Positions 29,585 to 38,802 of a stretch of DNA of 64,000 bases are shown here, piece by piece. Position 1 is the stretch's first letter. Every line of letters begins with the position of its first letter. The stretch is taken from NCBI GenBank assembly GCA_050180485.1, contig JBFXED010000002.1:1-64000 (forward strand), written 5' to 3'. The DNA is from CADEGL01 sp050180485 (GTDB lineage Bacteria; Pseudomonadota; Alphaproteobacteria; CADEGL01). The notes below the pieces were generated by a model. The model was not told the origin of the DNA and did no database searches. It saw nothing but the letters and a program-made list of their open reading frames with translations. The position numbers and the translations under genes are program-made.

Positions 29585-30823
29585 TCACGCAACGGCTGGC
29601 ACCGGACGCCAGCGCCGTCCCGGATCGCGAATCGTCAGCGACAAAAGCGCGGCGATCAGCGCCAGCGCCACGGATAAATACCAGACCCAGTCATAGGCGG
29701 CGAAGAGGTCGAACAGATAGCCGCCCAGGAACGCGCCGAGCGCACCGCCGGCGGCATGGCCCGCGGCCAAGATGCCCATGGAAAGCCCCATGATCCGCAA
29801 CCCCATGTTCGAGGCAACAAGGCTGGCCGTCGGCGGGATGGTCGAGTAGTCGGCCAGGCCGAAGATGACGGCGAACAGAAAAAGCGTGTTCAGATCGCCC
29901 ACGATCTGCATGAGCAGGAGAAACGACAGGCCGCGCACTGTGTAGATGGCGGTCAGCAGGAATGGGCGGTGGATACGGTCGGTCAGCCAACCGGCGGCCA
30001 GCATGCCCGCGAGGTTGAAGGCCGACAGGACGCCATAGGCCGCGGCGCCTTGCAGCGGCGGAAAACCGCAAGCCGCGGCGTAGGGCAACAAATGCGTTTC
30101 GATCACCCCCGTGGTGGTGAAGCCGCAGACGACGTAGCTCCAGAACAAGGCGTGGAAGATGGGACTGCGCGCGAGGAACCCGAGGCGGGTGCGTAAAGGT
30201 TCCGACGATTCGCGCGCGACGCGCGCGACCGCCGGCCGCTTGCGTGCACGGATGAGAAGAAGCGTGACGGGCACCAGCGCCAGCGCGGCCGCGCCGAGGG
30301 CGGCATAGCTTAGACGCCAACCGAGGGCGGTGAGCACGACGGCCAGGAGCGGGATGATGATCAACTGGCCCGACGTCGCGCCCGCCGTCGCGATCCCGGT
30401 GGCCAGGCCGCGGTTCTCGACAAAATGCAGGGCGACGACCGTGGACGCCACATGGCTGGCCACGATGCCGAAGCCGAGCCCGGCGACCACGCTGTAGACC
30501 AGGATGAACTGGACTTGGCTTTGTGTCATGGCCAGAAGCGCCATCCCGGCCGTGATCACCACGAGACCGACAGTGAGGACAGGACGCGGCCCCAGCCGGT
30601 CCACGAAATTGCCCGTGAACGGCGCCACCGCCGCCATGACCACCAAGGCCAGCGCGCCGCCGGTGGAAATGAAGCCGCGCGACCAGCCCAGTTCGCTTTC
30701 CCACAACGGCATGGTGAGGCCGAGGATCGAACGCGCCGAGAAAGACACCGCGAGGGCCAGGAAGCAGACCCCGACGATCAACCAGCCTTGCAGGCCGGTT
30801 TCGCGAGAATCGGATGCCGTCAT
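29585..30823 (-). CDS. MFS transporter, probable organic anion carrier
   Basis: Inner-membrane secondary transporter, 412 residues with 12 predicted helices. The first loop motif is NFVDRLGPRPVLT and the mirrored one is WLTDRIHRPFLLT, typical of MFS carriers of the monocarboxylate or oxalate/formate antiporter type. ATG 30823 has AGGGGAA upstream; the frame extends to 30901 without support. It is a single gene, convergent with the cytochrome gene and downstream of the GNAT-NUDIX gene's end. The substrate is not deducible. Confidence 0.9.
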   Translation of the reverse strand: MTASDSRETGLQGWLIVGVCFLALAVSFSARSILGLTMPLWESELGWSRGFISTGGALALVVMAAVAPFTGNFVDRLGPRPVLTVGLVVITAGMALLAMTQSQVQFILVYSVVAGLGFGIVASHVASTVVALHFVENRGLATGIATAGATSGQLIIIPLLAVVLTALGWRLSYAALGAAALALVPVTLLLIRARKRPAVARVARESSEPLRTRLGFLARSPIFHALFWSYVVCGFTTTGVIETHLLPYAAACGFPPLQGAAAYGVLSAFNLAGMLAAGWLTDRIHRPFLLTAIYTVRGLSFLLLMQIVGDLNTLFLFAVIFGLADYSTIPPTASLVASNMGLRIMGLSMGILAAGHAAGGALGAFLGGYLFDLFAAYDWVWYLSVALALIAALLSLTIRDPGRRWRPVPAVA

Positions 30824-30945
30824 CGGTGGTTCCCCTTTGCTCCCGGCCACGCGCACGCGGTTACGCTCCCACCGGTTCCGCCGCAAACGAGTTCCTGTCA
30901 TGCATGGCGCTAGGTTTTCTCATGCGCCGATAAGAGAAGACTCGC

Positions 30946-31917
30946 CTACAGAATATCCTTGAGTGTCGCGACCAGCGGTATGTCGGCCGGCGGCATCGGA
31001 TAGGTGTCGAGCGCGTCCGCGCGCGCCCAGGCCAGCTTCTGCCCCTCGCGCGCCTCGACCCGCCCGTCCCACACGCGGCAGACATAGAGCGGCATGAAGA
31101 GGTGGAAGCGCTCGTAGCGGTGCGAGGCGAAGGTGAGCGGCGCCAGACAGCGTTCCGACACGTCGATGCCCAGCTCTTCTTCCAGCTCGCGGATCAGTGC
31201 GGCCTCCGGCGTCTCGCCCGCGGCGACCTTGCCGCCCGGGAACTCCCACAGACCGGACATGCTTTTTCCGCGCGGCCGTTCGGCCAATAGCACGCGCCCA
31301 TCGGCGTCGATCAGCGCCACGGCCGCGACCAGCACGGTCGGCACATTGGCAGCCCGGCGCGCGGCCTCCCAATCCTTGCGCGAAAGGCTGCGCGTCTCGA
31401 CCTCCATCGCGCCGCCGCGCGCGGGCGCCGGTTCCATGGCGCGACCGGTCCCGATGAAGCCCAGCTTTTCTTGCACGCGTGCCGACGCGGCGTTGCCGAT
31501 CGCGGCCGAACAGTCGAGCCGGTCGAAGCGGCGCATGTCGAAGGCATAGGCGACGATGGCCTGAAGCGCCTCGGTCGCATAGCCCTGCCCCCAATGCGGC
31601 TTGCCGATCCAATATCCGGGCACGCCGCGCTTGGCGTCGGGATCGGGCCTGAGGCCGATACAGCCGAGGAACACGCCGTCCTCGCGCCGCTCGATAGCCC
31701 AGACGATTTCCGTGTCATCGGACAGGGACGCGAGCCACGCCGCGCCACCGCCGGGCGGATAGGGATGCGGGATGTTCGCCGTATGACGCGCGACGTCGGC
31801 CTCGCCCGCCAGTTTCTCGATCGCGGGCACGTCGGCGGCTGTGGGCCGGCGCAGCGTCAGCCGGTCGGTTTCCAGACGAAGCCGGTCGCGCCCCGGCTCA
31901 ACTCCGGTAATCGGCAT
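30946..31917 (-). CDS. Bifunctional GNAT acetyltransferase / NUDIX (MutT-like) hydrolase
   Basis: Single protein of 323 residues joining two enzymes. Residues 1-170 form a RimJ/RimL-type GNAT acetyltransferase (acetyl-CoA site around GYWIGKPHWGQGYATEAL). Residues 190-323 form a MutT-type NUDIX hydrolase with the Nudix box GGKVAAGETPEAALIRELEEELGI (only its first part is decisive: G, E, RELEEE). The second half probably removes 8-oxo-dGTP; the target of the first half is unknown. In related genomes these are often two adjacent genes after argJ, so this looks like a fusion. The start overlaps the end of argJ by 20 bases, implying a shared transcript. Confidence 0.93.
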   Translation of the reverse strand: MPITGVEPGRDRLRLETDRLTLRRPTAADVPAIEKLAGEADVARHTANIPHPYPPGGGAAWLASLSDDTEIVWAIERREDGVFLGCIGLRPDPDAKRGVPGYWIGKPHWGQGYATEALQAIVAYAFDMRRFDRLDCSAAIGNAASARVQEKLGFIGTGRAMEPAPARGGAMEVETRSLSRKDWEAARRAANVPTVLVAAVALIDADGRVLLAERPRGKSMSGLWEFPGGKVAAGETPEAALIRELEEELGIDVSERCLAPLTFASHRYERFHLFMPLYVCRVWDGRVEAREGQKLAWARADALDTYPMPPADIPLVATLKDIL

Positions 31918-33127
31918 TGATGGCGATGTAGCCGTGCGTCAGATCGCAGGTCCACACAGTGGCGCGGCCGCGCCCGAGACCGATATCGACCTCCAGCACG
32001 ATCTCCTGCCCCTTCATGTGTTGGGCCACGGGCGTCTCGTCGTAACCTTGGACGCGCTGGCCCAACTTCGCGACCTGAACGCCGCCGATGCGCACCGACA
32101 GGCGCTCCGGCTTGGCCGGCTCGCCCGACTTGCCCACGCCCATAACCAGGCGGCCCCAATTGGCGTCCTCGCCTGCGATGGCCGTCTTCACCAGCGGTGA
32201 ATTGGCGATGGCGAGCGCGATTACGTGCGCCGATTTATCCGACTTCGCGCCCGTGACATTGACCGTGATCAACTTCTGCGCGCCCTCGCCGTCGCGCACT
32301 ACCTGCTGCGCCAAATCCTGCATCACCGCATCGAGCGCCTTGCGGAAATCCTTGAGCATGGCGCTGGAGGCCGAGCCCACGGCCTTATGTTTGGCTTGGC
32401 CGGTCGCGCACAGGATGGCCGTGTCGCTGGTCGAAGTGTCGCCGTCGACCGTGATGCTGTTGAAGGAACGGTCGTTGGCATCTTTCAGCAGCGTGCGCAG
32501 CACCGTCGCGGGCAGCTTCGCGTCCGTAAAGATGAAGGCCAGCATGGTGCCCATGTTGGGCGCGATCATGCCCGAGCCTTTGGCGATTCCGTTGATGGTG
32601 ACCTTGGCACCGCCCAGCCGCGCGGTGGCCGTGGCAGCCTTGGGGAACGTATCGGTGGTCATGATGGCCGCCGCGGCTTCCGCCCAGGCATCGGCCTTGA
32701 GCGCCATACGCAACGTCGGCAGCGCCGTGGTGATCTTCTGGTCCGGCAAGGGCTCGCCGATGACGCCCGTGGAGGCGGCCAGCACGTCCGTCTTGCCGCA
32801 ATTGAACAGCTTGGCGGCCGACGCGACCGTGCGGGCGACCGAAGCGTCGCCAATCTTGCCGGTGAAGGCGTTGGCGTTGCCCGAATTGACCACGATGACC
32901 CGCGCCCGGCCCTTGGTCAGCGCCTTGCGGCACCACACGACCGGAGCCGAAGGCATGGACGAACGGGTGAGGACGCCCGCCGCGGTGGTCCCTGGCGCCA
33001 TTTCGACCACCAAAAGGTCCGTCCGGCCCTTGTAGCGGATGCCGCAATTGGCCGCCGCCAGGCGCACGCCGGCGATCACGGGCATGTCGGGAAGCCGGGC
33101 GGGGGCAAGAGGCGACCGTTCGGGCAT
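31898..33127 (-). CDS. argJ: Bifunctional glutamate N-acetyltransferase/amino-acid acetyltransferase
   Basis: Recycles the acetyl group from N-acetylornithine to glutamate in arginine synthesis; the bifunctional form also uses acetyl-CoA. ArgJ proteins are Ntn hydrolases that self-cleave before a conserved threonine. Here that threonine is T194 in PNMGTMLAF; the residue before it is Gly, where Ala is more common. The beta chain has TVDGDTSTSDT. Length 409 is normal. It is the upstream gene of the argJ-GNAT/NUDIX pair. In relatives a peptidyl-prolyl isomerase gene often lies between argJ and secA; it is missing here. Confidence 0.96.
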   Translation of the reverse strand: MPERSPLAPARLPDMPVIAGVRLAAANCGIRYKGRTDLLVVEMAPGTTAAGVLTRSSMPSAPVVWCRKALTKGRARVIVVNSGNANAFTGKIGDASVARTVASAAKLFNCGKTDVLAASTGVIGEPLPDQKITTALPTLRMALKADAWAEAAAAIMTTDTFPKAATATARLGGAKVTINGIAKGSGMIAPNMGTMLAFIFTDAKLPATVLRTLLKDANDRSFNSITVDGDTSTSDTAILCATGQAKHKAVGSASSAMLKDFRKALDAVMQDLAQQVVRDGEGAQKLITVNVTGAKSDKSAHVIALAIANSPLVKTAIAGEDANWGRLVMGVGKSGEPAKPERLSVRIGGVQVAKLGQRVQGYDETPVAQHMKGQEIVLEVDIGLGRGRATVWTCDLTHGYIAINADYRS

Positions 33128-33202
33128 GGCTGCACTCGCGGGAGCGGGTTAAAAGACGGCGGGATATAAGCATTTAGCCGCTTCGCGGCACAAGGTCGCA
33201 CG

Positions 33203-33231
33203 TTGACAGGCTTGGAGCGCGCGCCTATCTC
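33203..33231 (+). promoter_or_regulatory. Sigma-70 promoter of secA
   Basis: A perfect TTGACA at 33203-33208, a 17-nt spacer and TATCTC at 33226-33231 form the best sigma-70 promoter in the window. Transcription would begin near 33238, leaving a leader of about 55 nt before the secA ATG at 33294. Confidence 0.65.
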
Positions 33232-33293
33232 AAGAGAACGGCTTCCCAGGCACCTCTTCCCCCACCGGAAGCGACTTTCAATCGGGATCAAGC

Positions 33294-36026
33294 ATGATTG
33301 GCGGCCTCGCGCGCAAGCTGTTCGGTTCGGCGAACGAACGGTATGTGAAACGCCTCAACCCCACAGTCGAGGCGGTCAACGCGCTGGAGCCGGAATTGAA
33401 GGGCCTCAGCGACGAGGCTCTGTCGGCGCGCACCGCCGCCTTGCGCCAGCGGCTGACCGCCGGCGAGACCCTGGACGATCTTCTGCCCGACGCCTTCGCG
33501 ACCGTGCGCGAGGCCGCCCGCCGCGTGTTGGGCCAGCGGCATTTCGACGCCCAGCTGATGGGCGGCGTAGTGCTTCACCGCGGCATGATCGCCGAGATGG
33601 CGACCGGCGAAGGCAAGACCTTGTCGGCCACCCTTCCCGTCTACCTCAACGCGCTGACCGGCAAGGGCGTCCACGTCGTGACGGTCAACGACTATCTGGC
33701 CAAGCGCGACGCCGAATGGATGGGCCAGATCTACAAATTCCTGGGCTTGACCGTGGGCTGCATCGTCCATGGCCTCTCCGACGAGGAACGGCGCCTGTCC
33801 TACGCCGCCGACGTCACCTACGGCACCAACAACGAATTCGGCTTCGACTATCTGCGCGACAACCTGAAGTTCCGCCTGGAGGACATGGTCCAGCGGCCCT
33901 TCAACTACGCCATCGTCGACGAAGTGGACTCGATCCTGATCGACGAGGCGCGCACACCGCTGATCATCTCCGGCCCGGCCGAGGATTCCTCCGAGCTATA
34001 CCGGCGGGTAAACACGGTCATCCCCAAGCTGCAGAAGACCGACTACGAGAAGGACGAGAAAGCGCGCACCGTCGTCCTGACCGATCCTGGCGTGGAGCGG
34101 GTCGAAGAGATCCTGCGTGAGATGGGCCTTATCGAGACCGGCGGTCTTTACGACATCCACAATGTGACGACCGTCCACCACATCAACCAGGCACTGCGCG
34201 CGCATCAGATGTTCCGGCGCGACGCCGATTACATCGTCAAGGACGGCAAGGTCGTCATCATCGACGAATTCACCGGCCGTATGATGGAAGGCCGCCGCTA
34301 TTCCGACGGCCTGCACCAGGCGCTCGAGGCCAAGGAAGGCGTCGAGATCCAGATGGAGAACCAGACCCTGGCCTCCATCACCTTCCAGAATTATTTCCGC
34401 ATGTATCCCAAGCTGGCCGGCATGACCGGCACGGCCATGACGGAGGCCGCCGAGTTCGGCGATATCTACAAGCTGGACGTGGTTGCCATCCCGACCAACC
34501 TGCCCTGCATCCGCAAGGACAACGACGACGAGGTCTATCGGACCCTGCGGGAGAAGACGAAGGCGGTTCTGAACCAAATCGTCGAATGCCAGAAGCGCAA
34601 GCAGCCGGTCTTGGTCGGCACGGTCTCGATCGAGAAGTCTGAAGCCCTGTCGGAGGAGCTGAAGAAGCTCAAGATTCCGCATCAGGTGCTGAACGCCCGC
34701 TACCACGAGCAGGAAGCCTACATCGTGGCCGACGCGGGCCGGCCGGGTGCCGTGACCATCGCGACCAACATGGCCGGCCGCGGCACCGACATCCAATTGG
34801 GCGGCAACGTCGAAATGCGTATCCGGCGCGAACTGGCCGGCGTCGAAGACCCGGTCGAGCGCGAGCGGCGCGCGGCTGCCATCAAGGCCGAGGTCGAAGC
34901 CGGCCGGAAGATCGTGCTGGAGGCCGGAGGCTTGTTCGTTCTCGCGACCGAACGACACGAGAGCCGCCGCATCGACAACCAGCTGCGCGGCCGTTCGGGC
35001 CGCCAGGGCGACCCGGGCGCATCGAAGTTCTTCGTTTCGCTTGAAGACGATCTGATGCGCATCTTCGGCTCCGAGCGCATGGATGCCATGCTGCAGCGTC
35101 TCGGCCTCAAGGAAGGCGAGGCCATCATCCACCAATGGATCAACAAGGCGCTGGAGAAGGCGCAACAGAAGGTCGAGGCGCGCAACTTCGACATGCGCAA
35201 GCAGCTGCTGCGCTATGACGACGTGATGAACGACCAGCGCAAGGCGATCTTCGAGCAGCGTAAGGAGGTCATGGCGGCGACCGACGTTTCGGACACCGTG
35301 GCCGACATGCGCACCGAGGTCGTGACCGATCTGGTCGGGCGCTACATCCCCGAAAACGCCTATGCCGAACAGTGGGACATCCCGGGCCTGCACGAGGAGG
35401 CGCGGCGCCTTTTGGCCGTCGATGCACCTATCGCCGAATGGGCCAAGGAGGAAGGCATCGCGGACAAGGAGATTCGCGACCGCCTGATGGAAGCCGCGAA
35501 CAAGCACATGGCGGAGAAAGCCGCCAACCACGGCGGCGACATCATGCGCATGGTCGAGAAGAGCCTGTTACTTCAGCTCCTGGACCAGATTTGGAAGGAC
35601 CACCTGCACTCGCTCGACCATTTGCGCCAAGGCATCGGCTTGCGCGCCTATGGCCAGCGCGACCCGCTGAACGAGTACAAGACCGAGGCCTTCAACCTGT
35701 TCGACGAAATGCTGACGCGCCTGCGCGACCGCACGATCGAGGTGCTGAGCCATGTCGAGCTGCGCGCCGCCGCGCAGGTGACCGATGACGACCTGCTGGC
35801 GCCCAAGAACCCGGTCAAGATGCAGGAAACGCGCGACGATCCGGCCTTCGCCGAACACAGCGCCGAGCCCGAGGCCACGGTGAAGAAGGCGCCGGTGCGG
35901 CGGGTCTCGGGTGCGGCCATCGATCCGCGCGATTCGTCCACCTGGGGCAAGGTCGCGCGCAACGCCCCCTGCCCTTGCGGCTCGGGCCGCAAGTTCAAGC
36001 ACTGCCACGGCAAGGTAGGCGGTTAA
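33294..36026 (+). CDS. secA: Preprotein translocase ATPase SecA
   Basis: Motor that drives proteins through SecYEG. The 910 residues are full length: DEAD motor domain 1 with Walker A MATGEGKT (about 101-108), the preprotein cross-linking domain (about 220-370), motor domain 2 (TNMAGRGTDI, RGRSGRQGDPG), helical scaffold and wing domains, and a C-terminal zinc-binding tail CPCGSGRKFKHCHG that binds SecB. The start, MIGGLARKLFGSANER, matches the family. It is divergent from argJ with its own promoter and ends four bases before a convergent methyltransferase gene. Confidence 0.99.
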   Translation: MIGGLARKLFGSANERYVKRLNPTVEAVNALEPELKGLSDEALSARTAALRQRLTAGETLDDLLPDAFATVREAARRVLGQRHFDAQLMGGVVLHRGMIAEMATGEGKTLSATLPVYLNALTGKGVHVVTVNDYLAKRDAEWMGQIYKFLGLTVGCIVHGLSDEERRLSYAADVTYGTNNEFGFDYLRDNLKFRLEDMVQRPFNYAIVDEVDSILIDEARTPLIISGPAEDSSELYRRVNTVIPKLQKTDYEKDEKARTVVLTDPGVERVEEILREMGLIETGGLYDIHNVTTVHHINQALRAHQMFRRDADYIVKDGKVVIIDEFTGRMMEGRRYSDGLHQALEAKEGVEIQMENQTLASITFQNYFRMYPKLAGMTGTAMTEAAEFGDIYKLDVVAIPTNLPCIRKDNDDEVYRTLREKTKAVLNQIVECQKRKQPVLVGTVSIEKSEALSEELKKLKIPHQVLNARYHEQEAYIVADAGRPGAVTIATNMAGRGTDIQLGGNVEMRIRRELAGVEDPVERERRAAAIKAEVEAGRKIVLEAGGLFVLATERHESRRIDNQLRGRSGRQGDPGASKFFVSLEDDLMRIFGSERMDAMLQRLGLKEGEAIIHQWINKALEKAQQKVEARNFDMRKQLLRYDDVMNDQRKAIFEQRKEVMAATDVSDTVADMRTEVVTDLVGRYIPENAYAEQWDIPGLHEEARRLLAVDAPIAEWAKEEGIADKEIRDRLMEAANKHMAEKAANHGGDIMRMVEKSLLLQLLDQIWKDHLHSLDHLRQGIGLRAYGQRDPLNEYKTEAFNLFDEMLTRLRDRTIEVLSHVELRAAAQVTDDDLLAPKNPVKMQETRDDPAFAEHSAEPEATVKKAPVRRVSGAAIDPRDSSTWGKVARNAPCPCGSGRKFKHCHGKVGG

Positions 36027-36030
36027 CGGA

Positions 36031-36741
36031 TTATTTCTTGATGCCGAGCAAGGCGACGACGGGCGCGGTCCGATACGGATTGATGCCCGCGGGCGCGGTG
36101 TTCAAAATGTGCGTATGGCACACCCGCGCGATTTGCGCGTAGTTCTTGAACACGGAATAGGAATAGGCGAGCCCGTCGCCTTCCGTGATCTGGTAGCCCT
36201 TCCCCAACGTCTTGATCCAGTCGGCGACCTTCCACAGCCCCAAGTTGTAGAGGAGCTGCTTCACCGTGCGTAACAGGAAGGACCCCTGACCGAAATTGTT
36301 CGAATCCGAAATGAAGATGCCGACCTTGGCGACGCGCAACATTTCGGCGATCACGGCCGATGGGTCGCGCACATGATGGAGGATGCCGACCTCGCACACC
36401 AAGTCGAAAGCGCCGTCCGCGAACTGCAGTTTGGTGGCATCGCCCGCGATCAACTCCGCTTCCGACAAACCCTTGGCATGACCGACCTCGCGCAGCTCCT
36501 TCACCGGCTCCACGGAAAGGATCTTGAGCGCCGGGTGCTTGGGCTTCAGATAGCGGGCCACCCGGCCGGTGCCCGCCCCCACATCCAAGACCGAGGCGAT
36601 ACCGTAGTAATCGATGGCCGCTTCCAGGAAGCGCAATCCTAGATAGTGTTCGTCCTTTTCGTTGACATGGCCCGCGTCATAGCTCTCCGCCGTGTCTTTG
36701 TAATAGGCCCGCTGGATCGAAACTTCATCGTTGCTCGGCAT
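36031..36741 (-). CDS. Class I SAM-dependent methyltransferase
   Basis: A 236-residue methyltransferase of the Methyltransf_11 kind: SAM motif I VLDVGAGTGRVARYL, acidic residue in LSVEPVKEL, motif II GAFDLVCEVGILHHV. The C-terminal part (about 150-236) is unusual and hydrophobic (LLRTVKQLLYNLGLWKVADWI), which may place it at a membrane or bind a lipid or sugar substrate. Start at ATG 36741. It lies 20 bases downstream of the accA stop on the same strand and could be in its transcript. Substrate unknown. Confidence 0.87.
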   Translation of the reverse strand: MPSNDEVSIQRAYYKDTAESYDAGHVNEKDEHYLGLRFLEAAIDYYGIASVLDVGAGTGRVARYLKPKHPALKILSVEPVKELREVGHAKGLSEAELIAGDATKLQFADGAFDLVCEVGILHHVRDPSAVIAEMLRVAKVGIFISDSNNFGQGSFLLRTVKQLLYNLGLWKVADWIKTLGKGYQITEGDGLAYSYSVFKNYAQIARVCHTHILNTAPAGINPYRTAPVVALLGIKK

Positions 36742-36761
36742 TCGCTACTCCCGAAGGGAAT

Positions 36762-37739
36762 CTAAGCCAGGCCCTTCTGGCCGATCTCCAGGAATTTCTC
36801 GCGGCGGCGCGCGCGCAAGACCCCGCCTTCGATGCCGCGCAGGGCGTTGAGCGCGGCTTCCAGCGCATCGCCCACGGCGGCGACGGCCGCCTCCGGCTCG
36901 CGGTGGGCGCCACCCAAGGGCTCCGGCACGATGCGGTCGATGACGCCGAGCTTCTTCAAGTCCTGCGCCGTGAGCCGTAGAGCCTCGGCCGCAACCTGGG
37001 CCTGGTCCGCCCGGCGCCACAGGATCGAGGCGCAGCCTTCCGGCGAGATGACCGAATAGATCGCGTGCTCCAGCATCAGCACGGTGTTGCCTGCCGCCAG
37101 CGCGATGGCGCCGCCCGAACCGCCCTCGCCGATGACAACGGACAGGAACGGCACATGGACCGACAGGCAGGTTTCGATGGAACGCGCGATGGCCTCGGCC
37201 TGGCCGCGCTCCTCGGCGCCGATGCCGGGATAGGCACCCGGCGTATCGACGAAGGTGATGATGGGCAGGCGGAAACGCTCGGCCAATTCCATCAGGCGCC
37301 GCGCCTTGCGGTAACCCTCCGGGTGCGCCATGCCGAAATTGTGGCGCACGCGCGAAGCCGTGTCGGCGCCCTTCTCCGTGCCGATGACGACCACGGAATT
37401 GCCGCGGAAGCGCGCGAGCCCACCGATGATGGCCGCGTCGTCGGCAAAGCCTCGGTCGCCGGCCAAGGGTGTCAGATCTTCCAGCAGCGCCTTGGCGTAA
37501 TCGGTGAAATGCGGACGGTCGGGGTGACGCGCGACCTGGACCTTTTGCCAGGCGCTGAGTTTCGCATAGGTCTGGCGCAGTTCGCGGTCGACCTTCCCCT
37601 GCAGTTTGGTGACCTCGTCGATGATGTTGAGGTCGCCGGAGCTGGAAAGGTGGCGCAACTCCTCGATCTTGGCCTCGAGTTCCGCGATGGGTTTCTCGAA
37701 GTCGAGGAAGTTCCGCATGGGCGCGCGCACGTCGGCCAT
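36762..37739 (-). CDS. accA: Acetyl-CoA carboxylase carboxyltransferase subunit alpha
   Basis: With AccD, transfers the carboxyl group from biotin to acetyl-CoA to make malonyl-CoA, the first step of fatty acid synthesis. The 325 residues carry the crotonase-like carboxyltransferase fold with ITFVDTPGAYPG and the oxyanion region GEGGSGGAIAL; the N-terminal helix pair begins MRNFLDFEKPI. ATG 37739, two bases after the preceding gene's stop with AAGGG upstream, is preferred; ATG 37718 gives the shorter canonical start. The gene is paired with a CitE-like lyase gene, suggesting coordinated acyl-CoA metabolism. Confidence 0.97.
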   Translation of the reverse strand: MADVRAPMRNFLDFEKPIAELEAKIEELRHLSSSGDLNIIDEVTKLQGKVDRELRQTYAKLSAWQKVQVARHPDRPHFTDYAKALLEDLTPLAGDRGFADDAAIIGGLARFRGNSVVVIGTEKGADTASRVRHNFGMAHPEGYRKARRLMELAERFRLPIITFVDTPGAYPGIGAEERGQAEAIARSIETCLSVHVPFLSVVIGEGGSGGAIALAAGNTVLMLEHAIYSVISPEGCASILWRRADQAQVAAEALRLTAQDLKKLGVIDRIVPEPLGGAHREPEAAVAAVGDALEAALNALRGIEGGVLRARRREKFLEIGQKGLA

Positions 37740-37741
37740 GG

Positions 37742-38722
37742 TCAGCCCTTCAATGCGGCCATCTCGGCCTTCTTCACCAGCGCCTCGGCCTGGCGGATGG
37801 AGGCGATGTCGATCAGGCGCCCGTCGAGAGCGACCGCACCCTTGCCGTCCTTCGCCGCCGCCGCCATCGCATCCATGATGCGGCGGGCTTTGGCCACCTC
37901 GGCCGCGCTCGGCGTGAACATCTCGTTGGCCAGCGCGATCTGGCTCGGGTGGATCGCCCACTTGCCCTCGCAGCCGAGCGCCGCCGCACGCCGCGCCGCG
38001 GCGCGGAAGCCATCGGGGTCGTTGAAGTCGCCATACGGTCCGTCGAGCGGGCGCAGGCCGTTGGCCCGCGCGGCCACCACCACGCGCGCGAGCGCATAGT
38101 GCCACTGGTCGCCGTAATCGGTTGCGCGCGCGCCTTTCGCATCGGCGTCGGCCAGCACCGCATAGTCGGGATTGAAGCCACCGATATTCGTGGTGCGCGC
38201 CCGGGTCGAGGCCGCGTAATCGGCCACGCCGAAGCTGAGCGATTCGAGGCGCGGGCTGGCCGCGGCGATCTCGTTCACGTTCATCATACCCAGTGCGGTT
38301 TCGATGATGACCTCGATGCCGATCCGCTTCTTCAGATTGTGTGCTGCCTCGATCTGGGTCAGCAGCATGTCGACCGCGTAGATATCGGCGGCCGTGCCCA
38401 CCTTGGGCACCATGATCAGGTCAAGACGAGCGCCGGCCTGTTCCACCAGGTCGACCACGTCGCGATACATATAATGGGTGTCGAGCCCATTGATCCGCAC
38501 GGAGACGGATTTGCGGCCCCAGTCGACCTCGTTCAGCGCCTTGACCGCATTGCGGCGCGCCTGCGGCTTGTCATCGGGTGCCACGGCGTCCTCGAGGTCG
38601 AGGAAAACCACGTCGGCCTCGGACTTGGCGGCCTTCTCGAATAGCTTCGGATTGCTGGCGGGGACCGCCAGCTCGCTGCGGTTGAGGCGCGGGCGCGCCT
38701 CGACGACGGTTTTAAAGCTCAT
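37742..38722 (-). CDS. HpcH/HpaI aldolase family CoA ester lyase, L-malyl-CoA/beta-methylmalyl-CoA lyase type
   Basis: TIM-barrel lyase of 326 residues in the CitE/Mcl group, which cleaves malyl-CoA to acetyl-CoA and glyoxylate, and beta-methylmalyl-CoA to propionyl-CoA and glyoxylate. Features: RSELAVPASNPKLFEKA at the start (CoA-binding), catalytic and Mg-binding acids in VFLDLEDAVAPD and in IEVIIETALGMMN, and the adenine-clamping GKWAIHPSQI. The closeness to malyl-CoA lyases of the ethylmalonyl-CoA pathway is my reading of motifs. Start at ATG 38722 (GGAGGGG directly before it); ATG 38740 is the alternative. Tightly linked to accA (two-base gap). Confidence 0.9.
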   Translation of the reverse strand: MSFKTVVEARPRLNRSELAVPASNPKLFEKAAKSEADVVFLDLEDAVAPDDKPQARRNAVKALNEVDWGRKSVSVRINGLDTHYMYRDVVDLVEQAGARLDLIMVPKVGTAADIYAVDMLLTQIEAAHNLKKRIGIEVIIETALGMMNVNEIAAASPRLESLSFGVADYAASTRARTTNIGGFNPDYAVLADADAKGARATDYGDQWHYALARVVVAARANGLRPLDGPYGDFNDPDGFRAAARRAAALGCEGKWAIHPSQIALANEMFTPSAAEVAKARRIMDAMAAAAKDGKGAVALDGRLIDIASIRQAEALVKKAEMAALKG

Positions 38723-38802
38723 CCCCTCCGCTCCGCGCATGCCGCGCGCGATTCCGGCGGACATTTGCCCCCGCCCGCCTGCTTGTCAACCGCGTGCGCA
38801 TT

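Noticed and set aside
33996..35531. 511-codon minus-strand frame
   Set aside because: Antisense of secA.
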